Positions 11,493 through 23,505 of a stretch of DNA of 64,000 nucleotides are shown here, piece by piece. Source of the DNA: Echiichthys vipera (taxonomy: Eukaryota; Chordata; Actinopteri; Perciformes; Trachinidae). The position numbers and the translations under genes were made by a program. The stretch covers positions 30,076,383 to 30,140,382 of the forward strand of contig OY829648.1 of the NCBI GenBank assembly GCA_963691815.1. Reading direction: 5' to 3'. The notes beneath the pieces are model-generated. The model saw only the letters and a list, made by a program, of their open reading frames with translations, was not told where the DNA came from and made no database searches. Positions within the stretch are counted from its first letter, which is position 1; each line of letters opens with the position of its first letter.

Positions 11493-12854
11493 GACGGCAT
11501 TAAATACTAAATAAATTGCTGAGGAGTGAGTGCAGGAGTATACAGTTTGCAGCAGATTTATGTGGATCAGATAAAGTATATAATGAGCGTATGGATATAA
11601 GACATTTGTCTTCAAATAGGCTTTAGACAATGCCTTAAACTTTGTGTTTTTAAAACAACAGTGTTGGAATGGGTTTATGAAGAAGTTAAAGATAAATGTT
11701 AAGGACATATCTACATGCCATAGAGTGGCAGATGAAAAGCCTTTCCACCCCAGCTGTCATCCCAGTTTGGACAATCTACTTAAAAAAATATAAATAATAA
11801 GTTGTGCCTGGTTGGAGTAGAGTAAACATCTGATGTGCAAATGCAGCAAGAGATGAGGCTCCCCACCCAAGCTGTGCAACCTCACCTCTCCTGGGCCACA
11901 CACAATGACTGCTAATGCCTTTTCTTCCTGTTAAATATGTGTATGGTTGCCAGCTTCTACTATGTACAGAAGGGCAGCAGATGGATAGTGGCAGGTTGTT
12001 TTGTTGAAGTGTGTTTTGTAACTTGTGTTTGATTGTGTGAGGGACGGATTGAACCTGACTTAACCCAAATTCAGCAGTTCTCACTACAAACCACACCGAA
12101 ACTGCTCATTTTGAAGACAACATGTCCATATTTAAGATCAGTCATACAAGTGCAACATACAAAAGCAGTTAAAAAAGCACTATAGGACTCGCTCCCAGCC
12201 CCAAACAAAGACACATAGACCTAAGTTAGTTCATTCAAAGCTTAGTACCTGAGTTTGCACTTTCACCACATTTTCAAATTCAATTTCAATCCGTCTATTT
12301 CTCTTGTCAAATGTAAAAAAAGTTACAAAAATAATTTAACACATAATTGTAAGAGTATTTAATAAACTGTTGTGGATGCATTTTAGGCCAAGTGATGGGC
12401 TTATGTAAAAAATAAATCTAATGATTTGGGGGGAAAACCCAATGAATTCATACATATTGCATTTCCCTTCAATGCTTTACTCATGCCAAAATAATGTAAT
12501 GTTTTTTAGGTAACACTTCTTCATTTGTGGGCTTTTCCAAGCCAACTGATTGTTTGCAAATAAATCTTATATATAAATGTTTTTGCCACCCCTTAAAATC
12601 TGTGGTATCCCATGAGTATTTATCTAGAACTATTCCTGTTTATGCCACAAATCAATTTGATATTCTATCAGAAAACACAAGTATGATTTAAATCTGCATC
12701 ATTGTCTGACTTGGTGAAAATAACAGCTCTGAGGCACCGCCTTGAAATGTGGTTCCCCAAGCAGTAACTTTTAAAGACACAACCTCTGGCTATGACCTTT
12801 ACTGATGACCCTTCGGTAGCCTGTGGCTGGACACTTTGACTTTTTTTTCAAGAT
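11493..12854. other. no gene recognised
   Basis: No coding or repeat signature recognised. The minus ORF at 11776-12096 lacks any motif. Confidence 0.5.
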
Positions 12855-13018
12855 TACTTTTATGGCTTTTGTTATAGAGGGGAATGATAGGAAATGAGGG
12901 AGGGAGAGATGGGTATGACATGCAGCAAAGGGCTGCAGGTCGGGGCCAAACGAGGGCTGCTGCAAAGAACTCAGCCTACTTGGGGCGAACACTGCACTGG
13001 GTCAGCTCGAGGTTACCC
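12855..13018 (-). mobile_element. short SINE with 'CCCTTTGCTGCATGTCAT' motif
   Basis: The minus strand reads GACCTGCAGCCCTTTGCTGC then ATGTCATACCCATC and a pyrimidine-rich tail, a motif order found in a common fish SINE. A 5' fragment on the plus strand is at 15026-15106. It lies in the intron just downstream of the exon at 13140-13407. Confidence 0.55.
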
Positions 13019-13139
13019 TGAGACTTAGACGATCTGACAATATGAAGGTGATGAGGTGGAGTAAGAGCATGGTAAGAGTGCAGCAGCCAGGAGATTGAAG
13101 TAACCTTTGGTCTCTGAATACAGGACAATGGTACAATAC

Positions 13140-13407
13140 CTGCAGACTTCCAACAGCAGAGTAGGCTGCATAGGAGAGCTGCTGCTTCGACAGGTCATTT
13201 GGTCCGCGCTGGTCACAGGGAATTCCGTTTGGCAGAAAACACCGGTGACTTGACCTGTCAGTGATGGTGTTGGGTGTGGAACCAGGTAGGCTGAGCAAAA
13301 CTGTGTGATTGGACAGATGGACATCAGTCAAACCAAGTCCCACCCACTGCCTGTACAGGTACCTGGCTGTGGCTTCCTCGCTGTCATCTGATAGGCTGGA
13401 GAAAGAC
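13140..13407 (-). CDS. naaladl2: host exon, NAALADL2/FOLH1-like protein (internal exon)
   Basis: On the minus strand a pyrimidine-rich tract ends in TGCTTCTAG, the exon follows from 13407, and it ends ...CTGCAG before GTATTG (GT at 13139-13138). The exon is 268 nt: one base completing a split codon plus 89 whole codons with no stop. The peptide contains EEATARYLYRQWVGLGLTDV, HTVLLSLPGSTPNTI, CFLPNGIPC and YAAYSAVGSLQ. This resembles the segment leading into the PA-like domain of the glutamate carboxypeptidase II / transferrin-receptor-like family (type II membrane proteins, M28 fold). NAALADL2 is my best match from memory; other NAALAD-like paralogues are possible. No neighbouring exon was identified, consistent with very long introns. 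Confidence 0.7.
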
Positions 13408-15025
13408 CTAGAAGCAGCAGACAAAGAGAAGTGTGCGTTATATAATGCAATACAACACTATGGATTATTTACTGAGCTCAAAATGACCTATTTTTACAGC
13501 ACTGTATTGACTTGTTGCTGATGTCCAGTACGAGGAACCAATAGCCTTGTATTTCTATAAATCACCAAAATGTATAAAATCCCCGGATCCAGGACTTTTA
13601 CAATATGTGCTCTAGTATTTTGAAAGTTATCTTTAAGAGTTCTTGTCCAGACCTCATTAATAACACCATGTTTTTGTCGTTTGTTTTGTAAATTCTAAGG
13701 CCTGACCTTGAAATGGCAATTTAATGCTAATGTAATTGAATCAACTGCTGCAGCAATTTCTTCTGAAAATCTACCACATGCATTAGCTCCCTTCCACTAT
13801 ACATATAGCCTACTAATGACTTTAAGATGGTCATACTGTCCTATAACTATGCTCTACTCAACATTCAGCACATTAATATAGCAGTGAACAACTGTTGTGT
13901 AGAATTTAGTGGAGTAATGGCTCAGGTCCTGAGCAGAGAATGTTTTGATAGCCAGTCTGGCCACTTGTGGCCTTTTCTTTGTTTTACATATTAAGAAATG
14001 GTCTGTGAGAGCCGTGTGGAGGCAAACCCAGCCCACTTTTTTTGTTACAGCTCCTTTCACATTAGGTGTTTTGACAGCATGCCGGCAATTTGGCTGCCTT
14101 TTTGATCCAGCTTGGTCCACGTATTCAGAAAGATCGCAGCATATTGATGGCCTGATATGGCACCCCAATCGAACCCTACACATATCAGCGGCCCAATTCA
14201 CATGTAAATACAGTTTTGCGCCGTTGATGACGTAAACTGTTGTGCGACCCACAGATGGGAGTAATAAAAGTAGAGAACAGCTGACTGCAGAAATGAGAGA
14301 CAGCAAGTCATCACCTGGTCACCCCTTCCATCGCAACAGTAAAATATCAACCATAAAAAACGCACATAACCGTACATAACCTCCCATGGCCGCACATTAC
14401 CTTACATAACCTATTTTTTAAAACTTTAACCTATTTAAAACTTTTTCTGCATTTTTTTTCATTGGTTTGAAAATGACACTGGTGTTACAGGGCTAATTCC
14501 GACGCATATGTTGTACGTCTCACGTTGACACGAATATTACGCCTCGATTTCATGTAGACAGGATGTCAAATTGCCTCCTCTGCAGGGCCAATAATTTTTT
14601 CTTTAACCTAACCACCTTGTTTTGCTGCCTAAACCTGACCAACTCCAAGAGGGTTAAAAAGGGATGGAAAGGGGTCCTGAACAAACTAACCTACTGGTAG
14701 GTAAAGCAGGCCCTTCATTCAATGGAATAAAAACTTCCAGTAAAATGTCATTTAGATGTTATGTCGGTTGGAGCTAAAGTAATGTGTAGCGGCTAGTCTG
14801 AAGCAGAGCTGTTGAGCAGGCTACATAGGTCTGTTAAGCGTGCTTCTTTATTTATTTTTCCCACACCTGCAGAGGTTTTTCATTTTCAAACTTGCAGTCT
14901 TGAGTCCCTTTATACAACTTTTGTTAAAATACTGTCATGCATATAATGCGTGCAGTTCCCCTTTAAAGTCATAATCTGTAAGAATTGAGATACCTTGTTT
15001 CTAGTAGCCTCTAAAGATGTAATTG
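13408..15025. other. no gene recognised (probable intron)
   Basis: A 150-codon minus ORF at 13854-14306 starts with a hydrophobic segment but shows no known domain. A CATAACC-rich patch lies at 14345-14410 and a patch rich in CCTAACC/CCTAAACC at 14605-14645. Nothing else is supported. Confidence 0.5.
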
Positions 15026-15106
15026 CATCTACCCCATGTAAAGAGGCTGAAGGTCCTCAGCGGCTGCAGGTTTGACTCTGACCTGCAGCCCTTTGCCAAG
15101 TGGACG
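15026..15106 (+). mobile_element. SINE 5' fragment
   Basis: The stretch GGTTTGACTCTGACCTGCAG then CCCTTTGC matches, in the opposite orientation, the SINE at 12855-13018. It contains a B-box-like GGTTTGACTCT. The tail is absent. Confidence 0.45.
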
Positions 15107-15334
15107 CAGCATAACCGGCAGTGACGAGTTCCACCGGCAGACCAACACCTGTTAGCAGAGTCTCTAAAATAGCGGCGCATCTGCATGTAGGGAGGGAATG
15201 TCACCGCAGACACACAGATTAGAATACTCAGCAAAGAGGCAACAAATGTTTTCATTAGTGAGTCATATGATCAATCACCATTGTTTTAACTCACTCTTTG
15301 ATAGATAGTAACTCAAAAGACATTAAGTAGATGA

Positions 15335-15617
15335 CAGTGGCGGCTGCTGGTCTTTCAAGGAGGGGAAGCTCATTTTTACGGCCTACATCATAAATGTGTT
15401 TGTTTATTTATATGTAAATTCTAACCTTTGTTCCTTTTCAAGAAAATTATCTGTGACCTTGTCATACCAACTAGGCGTCTTTTCCAGGGTCTTAACCAGT
15501 GTCCTCTCAATGGCCAGCAGAGCTAGGCTGCTTAAACAGCCTTGGCCCAGCTGGGGCTGCTGCGCCAGGCTACTGTGAAGTGTGACCGCCTGTGAGTGTG
15601 AGAAATGATGATGCACA
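15335..15617 (-). mobile_element. hAT transposon 3' end with C-terminal dimerisation domain remnant
   Basis: The plus strand begins CAGTGGCGGCTGCTGG, a hAT-like terminus. On the minus strand, upstream of that terminus, a frame reads LSSLALLAIERTLVKTLEK then TPSWYDKVTDNFLEKEQRLEF, resembling the C-terminal hAT dimerisation region of ZMYM1-like transposases (LALLSIE... pattern). The rest of the transposase is absent. The coding part is repeated at 52452-52592. Confidence 0.65.
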
Positions 15618-17895
15618 ACTTAGTTAAGCACAGCTTCATTTAGCATTGTTGCATTGTATTAGTTTCTACTTTTAGTGCACTCATTAAGTTGCCAGCTTGG
15701 TCCCTCACTGAAATCATAGGAAATCCTCCAATGCTACTTGGGACCTCTTGTGTTGCAAGTAATGATGTTTGAGTTTGAGTTGTTTTATTTTATTTTATCT
15801 TTCACGTCTGGTGCGGATTGATACATTGATTAATATGGAATTGGGAATGGAAATGGAAACCTCTGTGACCAGTTGCTAAGGCAACTTTGTCAGTGTCCCC
15901 TCTTTCGAGTGCAGCCCTGTTGGACAGCAGCTCCACTGTCTGTGCCTCTGACAGCTCTTTAACCCTGCACCCCGGGAAGGCCCCAGTGTCCTGCAAGCCT
16001 GCTGGAGCGATAAACTGTGACCACAATCCTTATCCCCTTGGCCCATTTCTCCAACAGCTGCTTTGTCTGGTGAGGGGACTTGGTTTGGTAAATTGAATGA
16101 ACAGGTCTGGTGATGACGTTGATATTAAACTTGTTCTTTTAATAAAAGTATGATTATTGAAATAGCATTAAATGTAACTCTAGTTAGGTTTAATTGCTTT
16201 CTTTTTGTACAATAGCTTTGCCATTTGCCCATTCATAAAAAGGTGAAACCATTTATCTTTTTTTCATTATATGTTGCATATTATTCATATTGTATTCTTT
16301 GTATAAATGTGTATATTTTCGTAGTTAGAAATTAAATAACCAAAAACCATGCTGAGTCTGTAAATATTTCAAATCACAGAGTCTTGTGGTCAATGTAATA
16401 TCAGAACAAGCATTTCAGTTTATGAGATTGTTAAGAGTAATTGATAGAAAAGTATTATTTTAAAATTACAGAGACTAGCGTCTCTTACATTAACAGGTAT
16501 TAAATCCTCAATCAAAAACGTTTAATACAAAATCCTGTCCTACCAAAATTCAGCGTGGTGCCCTTTAAACAATTAAAAATGTATTAGCCTAATTAATAAT
16601 TAAGAAGATTAATTCATTAACACTTATTCTTGTAGTATTTCTCCCTCCAACGACCCTTTTGATTACAGTCATAATGCTGGTAGCAAATGTTTGTAGTTTA
16701 TATCAAAACATCATTTTTTGTTGTTTTTCTTGTTGTTTTCTATGTTATAATTTTGTGATGTTTTACACATCATTTTTAGGCTTTGTGCTTTCAACAATGT
16801 ATTGTTTGCCAAAATTGAAAAGCTTAGCTTGATATTTTGTTATGATTCAATATAATCCCAAACACGTTAAAACCCCCCCTGCGAGACGGATATAATTGTT
16901 AACAATTTCACAATAGGGAAGTAATTTCTGTAAAAAAAAGAAGGCTACCTGGATGAACCACATATTTTCTTTTTGTTCTTTAAAATAAAAAAATGATAAT
17001 AAAAGATTGCTTCAAATACCGAAATGTAGAAAAATCCATTTAGCACTTTAAACATTGAGGGCAATAATGGCAGTGCTTCTGCTAATTGATCTTCATTACA
17101 GTGGAAATAACTTCACTTGTTACTTTCCTTTCAGTTTTGTCAGAGCTTGGTGTGTTCAGCACAGACCTGTTTTTTCTCACTCACTTACTCACTCAAGAGC
17201 TGTCAGTCCCTGTCAATCCCTGTTTTCTTAATTGCATAAAAGACATGTCAATAAAATTTGATCCAGGCCTTATTTGCGTCTCCTCTGCTGGCTTGTTTGG
17301 TGCCTGATGTTTACTCTCTTTATTGTTCTGACTCTGAGAGGACTGGACTCAAAAGCTCAGCAATAGAGACGTTTCCATGGAATGGCTGGTAATACAGCCT
17401 TTTAGCGAAGAACAAATATGCCATCCATCACAGAAAAATACCAAAGCCTGAGAAGATACGATATCAATAAAATACAAGACACTTAAAACCACTAAATCAT
17501 GCCATTTTCTATATGAGAAAGGGAAAAAAAATGTAATGTCATAATTTCAAACTAGGAATCCAATGGTAGTTTATTACCTATATTTATGAGTTAATATAAG
17601 TACATTTTAAAAACACTTATTAGAGAGAGACAGTCATGAAAGGTTGTGATATTGGTAAATTTCTGTCTGTCATTTTCCATTTAGGCATAGTCTGTGTTTG
17701 TGATTAGCTTAAAGACAATGACAGAAGCAGCAGGATAACAGCCACCCTGTCCAGAATTTTAAATGTATACACCTCTAATGTTGACTTATTTAGTGTATCT
17801 TATTTGTTGAACCCATACAAAAGACTGACATGAAAAATAAAATGAATTTTGGGAGTGTCAAAGAATTATAGGCTGGATGCTTCTGCTGCCTATAG
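15618..17895. other. no gene recognised
   Basis: Very AT-rich stretch, especially 16130-17100. Short ORFs without motifs. No repeat family identified. Confidence 0.55.
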
Positions 17896-18639
17896 TCTAT
17901 GCTAAGGCTAACACATCCAGACCTGCCACCCGTGTTCAGAGTGGCCTTACTACTCAAGGTCCAGCCCACATTCACGCAGTTAGTGGCCACACTGAGGCTG
18001 AAAAGGCACTTCTGGACTTCTTTGTGCACTCACAAGGAGCTGAGCAGCATTTGATGGTAATTTTTCAAATTGTTTACATTTTCTCATTTCTAGTGCTAAA
18101 ATAAAAAAAATGCATGCTGTCACAACAACCCCTTTGTTAGGATACTTCTCAGAAATAGTACTGAACTAACTAGCTCCTGTTTAGCTTTAGAATATGCATG
18201 CATTTGTGTATATGCAATGTAATATAAATGTATGCCATTATGTATTTAATTCAACTGCCTTAGAGAATACTTGGTGTCATGCCATCCAATTGGGCAGTGA
18301 TGAAGCAGGTCCCTGTTTACCTGGACAGTGAAGAGGAATTCTCTTCACCCATCTTAAGTCCCTGCTAGACAGAACTCAAGTAACAGTGAAATGCACTGAT
18401 GAAGTTCAGTTTATCTGTGAGGTTCTCTTTCCAGAGGTCAGCCTAACCTTGTACGTGCTACAGAATTTTAAAAGCAGATGGCAGATATTTGGGAAGTTTG
18501 TGTATTTGTATTGATTTTAAATCAATTTAATTGCTTAAAATTCTGTTTAGGTCATCATATATGGCATCTCAGCAGTGAATGCCATTTCATGGGAGGAGGC
18601 AGAGCAGGTCTTCCTGGCAGGGCCTGTTGTCCTTCAAAG
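17896..18639 (+). pseudogene. three exons of a PWWP3A/MUM1-like C-terminal domain
   Basis: Exon A (17896-18056) follows CTTCTGCTGCCTATAG and ends ATG|GTAATT; it contains HTEAEKALLDFFVHSQGAEQ. Exon B (18264-18436) follows AACTGCCTTAG and ends CCAGAG|GTCAGC; it contains ILGVMPSNWAVMKQVPVYL and, in a shifted frame, CTDEVQFICEVLFPE. Exon C (18551-18639) follows TTCTGTTTAG and ends CAAAG|GTAAGA; it contains VIIYGISAVNAISWEEAEQ. This order matches the C-terminal helical domain of PWWP3A (MUM1), a nuclear chromatin protein, and its fish paralogues. Exon B is 173 nt where phase requires 174, so one base appears lost, and a TAG follows. No PWWP domain or last exon was found. Pseudogene is most likely; a sequencing error in exon B would change that. 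Confidence 0.6.
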
Positions 18640-18815
18640 GTAAGAGGAGAAAAGTAGGAATTTCTGAGTACATTGATGGTTCTTCTAATCCAGTTCTGCA
18701 GGAGGCTGGAAAGGCAGATGAGGAAGGAAGGAGCACTGCCATAATATAAAGGATATTTGTAAAAGCCCATGCAATCTCAAGAACTGCCGTCTCCTTTTGT
18801 AGAACCTTATTCTAT

Positions 18816-19545
18816 CATCCATCATCAACTGCTTGTCCCTAACGGGGTCGCAGGAGGCTGAAGCCTATCCAACTGACATTGGGCGTGAGGCGGGGTACAC
18901 CCTTGACAGGGCGCCAGTCTATCGCAGGGCGCATAGAGACAGAAAGAGACAGACAACCATTCACACTCACATTTACAGCTGAGGGCAATTTAGGGTATGT
19001 CCACACGACCTGAAAACAACCTTTTTTTTCTCTGTCTTTCTTAAAAAGTTTTCCGTCCACACTCTGCTCAAGGAATCTCTGCGTCCACAGGAAACCAGTG
19101 AAACCAACTAAAAACGCTGTAGTACACATGCCAGGCCTGGATGTGGCGCTGTAACGCTATAACTGTCACAGAAAAAACTGCGTGCCAGAGCAATGAAAGT
19201 ATGCGGTTCTACTGTCGTAATTGTAGACGACAACGCCATGGGGGCGTTCTAAAGCGTTCTCATTCCCACTCTGGAACATGGTTACAAAAAATACCGTTTT
19301 CAGGCTCAGATAACACCGGCTGTGTGAGGATGGTCGGCCAAAACAATACTAAATTATTGCGGTTACAGGAAAACATGCCTTCAGGTCATCAATGTTAGAG
19401 TCATCCATGAACCTAAAACATGCATGTCTTTGGACTGTGGGAGGAAGCCAGAGAACCCGAAGAGAACCCACGCAGACACAGGGAGAACATACAAACTCCA
19501 TACAGAAGGGCCCCAGCCTGGATTCGAACTAGGAACCCTCTTGCA
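18816..19545 (-). mobile_element. V-SINE, head-truncated, split by a nested insertion
   Basis: Same V-SINE family as 2876-3230: the plus strand shows CAACTGCTTGTCCCTAACGG, GGCGTGAGGCGGGGTACACC, CATGCATGTCTTTGGACTG and GCCCCAGCCTGGATTCGAAC. The tRNA-like head beyond the B box is missing. The body is interrupted at GGGCAATTTAG by about 400 bp (18993-19394), after which it resumes at TTAGAGTCATCC. Confidence 0.75.
18993..19394. mobile_element. insert nested in the V-SINE (probable MITE)
   Basis: About 400 bp starting GGGTATGTCCACACGACCTG separate two halves of one SINE. The bases TTA(G) occur at both junctions, suggesting a 3-4 bp target duplication. GACCTGAA occurs near each end in inverted orientation, a weak terminal repeat. 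Not assigned to a family. Confidence 0.5.
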
Positions 19546-19625
19546 TTTTTCTCTCAGTTGTTGCTTCCTCAAAGGATCATCACATCCCAGAAAGCTCTTT
19601 TCTGCTATTTTTACCTGCTGAATTC

Positions 19626-19860
19626 TGGTTCATTTAGTTTAAGTTTAGTTTAGTTTAGATAGTTTATTTCGAATATGTGAAAAAACAAAATGATCATACA
19701 TTAATGGGCAGTCATAAAGAAAAGGAAAAAAAAAACAGAGAGGAAAATAAACGTACAATAACAAAGTATAACAAAGTAAACTGAAAAATATAAATTCTGT
19801 TATCCGAAAAGGAGTGGGAAGAAGTATAAACTTATTTTATTCCACCACTTTTTAATAAAT
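19626..19860 (-). mobile_element. LINE-like 3' UTR with (AAACT)n tail
   Basis: The plus strand begins with TTTAGTTTAAGTTTAGTTTA and later has CCGAAAAGGAGTGGGAAGAA, so the minus strand reads as a retroelement 3' end closing in (TAAAC)n. The clade is not determined. Confidence 0.4.
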
Positions 19861-20548
19861 ATTACTGAAATAACACTTACTGAAATATTTTGCCTTCTAT
19901 CTATATAGTAATAATAGCAATAATAATAACTTCCATTTGTCATTCTTCAATTATCCTTGTTCTATATCTAACAAAGCATAATTCTATTACAAAGATATTT
20001 ATCTTAATAAAATATTATATTATTCTTTATATTATTATAATATATAACATACACACACATACTGAAGAAGTTTTTTGATTGACATTTATCCATTTCCAAT
20101 ATGATCATATCACAGAAGTCAGTGTACCATCTATCAGCACTATTTTGTGTAACTTGACAAGTTTCAAGTTTTCTAGTTAACTCTGATAATGCTTCACGTT
20201 TAATACAGGTTGCAGCATTTTGGTCCATAAGATGATTCAATCACTGTGTAACTTTGCCGAATTGGACATACACCTTTTTAAACTTCACATTGGATTTCAG
20301 GTTATGTTTCCCACGGAGCACTGCCACCTGAAAAGTTTGCTCACAAGCAAACCGTCTTTTTGGCCTAACTCTTTATCTTTATTATAAGGTAACCCCATAA
20401 TGACAATCAACACATCAGGGTCATATTTGTTTGGAGCTTTTGCGTGGCTTGATTGATATTTTTTCCTCCAGCTGATCCAAGCGGGATTTAAAGTGAATTC
20501 CGGCGTACAATCATCCCATGGTCTTTTCGGCAATTACATAAAATAAGC
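19861..20548. other. no gene recognised
   Basis: AT-rich. Two minus ORFs (20004-20240 and 20297-20533, 78 codons each) are unrecognised; the second begins MPKRPWDDC and may be an element-encoded fragment. Confidence 0.45.
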
Positions 20549-21582
20549 CATTAAGACATTTTTTTTTTGTGTATAAACAGAAATATCCGGAGGACTCGCT
20601 AACTGATTAGCTCAGGGCAGTACAGTGAAGGCATTAAAACTGCTTTTTTAACCACTAATACTGTTTGAAATAACACCAAACCTCTGCAGTAGCATGAAAC
20701 GAAGCATCAACAACATAGTTAGAGAACCTGGGGTTTATTAATTGTTTTGAAAGACGCACCTAGTGGCCTCGGTACCAGCTCCTCTCGTAGTCAAGTCAAT
20801 TCAAGTGGATTACCAAAGTCAATCCAAAAGGAAGGAGCCCATTGATGATTTATTCCAGCAAAACACCTACACTTTGTGGTGGTTTGGTGAAATATAATTT
20901 AATAATACATGTAAAAGGTTTGGAAAAGTCCCAGACAGCAAATTTCCCAGCAGCACCGAAATGTCACGCAAGGGGGTGGGGCGTGTGCTGCTGGGCTACA
21001 GGTAGAGGTAGCATCAGACATAGCATCAGTCTTGGTGTGCCTGTGGGTACTGTGAGCCCATGGGCCCAGAAGATGAATGTTTATGCTGCCAACAGAGTGA
21101 CATTTTTCGCCGTGGCCTGGAATCATTAAATACCACAACACGCTGTGTGACTGCGATGGAGGATTCCCCATGCCTCATCAACATCACCGTACTGGACATT
21201 TTTTTCCATGTCCCCAGAATAAACTGGAAGAGGCGACTGATTCCTAAATAAATCATCAATGGGCTTCTTCCTTTTGTATTGACTTTTGTAATCGACTTGA
21301 ATGGACTTTACTACGAGAGGAGCTGGAATCAGGGCCAGTAGTTAAGTCTTTCAAAACACTCTTTAAATAAACTCTGGGTTCACTAAATACCTTGTTGGTG
21401 CTCCGTTTTATGTGTAAGGCGTCTTATCATACTACTGCAGAGGTTTGGTGTTATCTTGAGCAGTATTAGTGGTTAAAAAAAGAAGTTTTAATGCCTTCGC
21501 CGTACTGCCCTGAGCTAATCAGTGTTAGCCATGTCCGGCTGTTAGCGACTCTCCCGGATTTCTCTGTTAATAGTTCATACAC
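20549..21582. mobile_element. long foldback (inverted-repeat) element
   Basis: The left arm (about 20549-20863) and right arm (about 21237-21582) are inverted copies of each other. Paired landmarks are CCAGCTCCTCTCGTAG / CTACGAGAGGAGCTGG, GCCCATTGATGATTTATT / its inverse, CCACTAATACTG / CAGTATTAGTGG, and CTCAGGGCAGTAC / GTACTGCCCTGAG. The arms are diverged but colinear. The loop of about 370 bp has no recognised ORF. A rearranged, shorter copy lies at 60188-60445. Family unknown. Confidence 0.75.
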
Positions 21583-21950
21583 TGCATCAGTGTGTTAGGT
21601 ATGTCAACAGAGGTGCAAGCAAAAAACGTGACCGAACAGGAAATGGGCAAAAACCTTTCTAATCTGTAATAGACTGAACCCCACTGTACTGTTCAGTGGA
21701 AAGGAGGCTTTAGACGTGAAAATAAAGGAACACCTGTAAGCTGCAGGGCTAATTAGCACTCAAAAAAATAACATACTGTTATAACTTTCTGACAACACAC
21801 TGTTCAGATGTTTATTAAAGACATACATGTGAAATATGTTTCACTTTAACATGAGAAAAGGATAAGGTTGGTAAAGTGGAAAGACCAAAGTCCTATAGAG
21901 AGCAGGATGGGGCCACATAAATTAATAAAAACTATTATTTAACATTTGAC
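21583..21950. other. no gene recognised
   Basis: AT-rich spacer between the foldback element and the Rex3-like LINE. No signal seen. Confidence 0.55.
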
Positions 21951-21963
21951 ACTCATGTTCCTT

Positions 21964-23505
21964 GGTAGAGGCAGAGCTGGATGCTGATGGAAAATCATTG
22001 TCAATATCCCTGGCGGAAGTCAGTGAGGTAGTCAAACAACTCCACAGTGGCAAAGCCCCAGGGGTTGATGAGATTCGTCCAGAAATGCTGAAAGCTTTGG
22101 GTTGGGAGGGGCTGTCTTGGTTGACCCGCCTCTTCAACATTGCGTGGAAGTCTGGGACAGTGCCAAGGGAGTGGCAGACTGGGGTGCTGGTTCCTCTTTT
22201 TAAAAAGGGGGACCAGAGGGTGTGTGCCAATTACAGGGGTATCACACTACTCAGCCTCCCTGGTAAAGTCTACTCCAAGGTGCTGGAAAGGAGGGTTCGT
22301 CCTATAGTCGAACCTCAGATTGAAGAGGAACAATGTGGATTCCGTCCTGGACGTGGAACAACGGACCAGCTCTTCATTCTCGCAAGGATCCTGGAGGGGG
22401 CCTGGGAGTATGCTCATCCAGTCTACATGTGTTTTGTGGATCTGGAGAAGGCATATGACCGGGTTCCTCGGGAGATACTGTGGGAGGTGCTGCAGGAGTA
22501 TGGGGTGAGGGGGTCACTTCTGTGGGCCATCCAATCTCTGTACACCCAAAGCGAGAGCTGTGTCCGGATCCTCGGGAGTAAGTCGGATTCGTTTCCGGTG
22601 GGGGTTGGCCTCCGCCAGGGGTGCGCTTTGTCACCAATCCTGTTTGTGATTTTCATGGACAGGATATCAAGGTGTAGTCGTGGTGGGGAGGGGTGGCAGT
22701 TCGGTGGGCTGAGGATCTCGTCTCTGCTTTTCGCAGATGATGTGGTCCTGATGGCATCGTCGGTCAGTGACGATGCCATCAGGACTCACTGGATCGGATC
22801 GCAGCCGAGTGTGAAGCGGCTGGGATGAGGATCAGCATCTCTAAATCTGAGGCCATGGGTCTTAGCAGGAAACCGGTGGATTGCTTACTCCAGGTAGGGA
22901 ATGAGTCCTTACCCCAAGTGAAGGAGTTCAAGTACCTTGGGATCATGTTCACGAGTGAGGGGACGATGGAGCGTGAGTTTGGCCGGAGAATCGGAGCAGC
23001 GGGGGCGGTGTTGCAGTCGCTCTACCGCACCGTTGTGACGAAAAGAGAGCTGAGCCGGAAGGCAAAGCTCTCGATCTACCGGTCAATCTTCGTACCTACC
23101 CTCACCTATGGTCATGAAAGCTGGGTCATGACCGAAAGAACGAGGTCGCGGGTACAAGCGGCTGAAATGGATTTTCTTAGGAGGGTGGCTGGAGTCTCCC
23201 TTAGAGATAGGGTGAGATGTTCAGCCATCCGTGAGGAACTCGGAGTAGAGCCGCTGCTCCTTAGCGTTGAAAGGAGCCAGTTGAGGTGGTTCGGGCATCT
23301 AGTAAGGATACCCCCTGTTCCAGGCACGTCCAGCTGGGAGGAGGCCTCGGGGAAGACCGAGGACTAGGTGGAGAGATTATATCTTCACACTGGCCTGGGA
23401 ACGCCTCGGGATCCCCCAGTTAGAGCTGGTTAATGTGGCCCGGGAAAGGGAAGTTTGGGGTCCCCTGCTAAAGCTGCTGCCCCCGCGACCCGACCCCGGA
23501 TAAGC
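21964..23505 (+). pseudogene. RTE/Rex3 reverse transcriptase, truncated and frameshifted
   Basis: Frame 1 (to 22828) carries the RT fingers and palm: GKAPGVDEI, PLFKKGDQ, NYRGITLLS, motif A MCFVDLEKAYDRVP, motif B GLRQGCALSPILFVIFMD, motif C LLFADDVVLM with the FADD catalytic Asp pair at 22730-22741. A frameshift near 22785 moves the thumb region to 22825-23367 (FKYLGIMFTSEG, LTYGHESWVMTE, LRWFGHLVRI). A second shift near 23345 leads to RWRDYIFTLAWERLGIPQ and the C-terminus LLPPRPDPG. The upstream endonuclease domain is absent. Two shifts plus 5' truncation make it non-functional. Confidence 0.85.

Noticed and set aside
13854..14306. 150-codon minus ORF with hydrophobic N-terminus
   Set aside because: No recognisable domain, no splice support and many stops in any extension; may be part of an unassigned repeat.
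14605..14645. CCTAACC-rich patches here and at 58800 as interstitial telomere repeats
   Set aside because: Units are irregular and do not form a TTAGGG array.
20842..21251. ORFs in the foldback loop as transposase
   Set aside because: Short overlapping frames on both strands with no catalytic motif.
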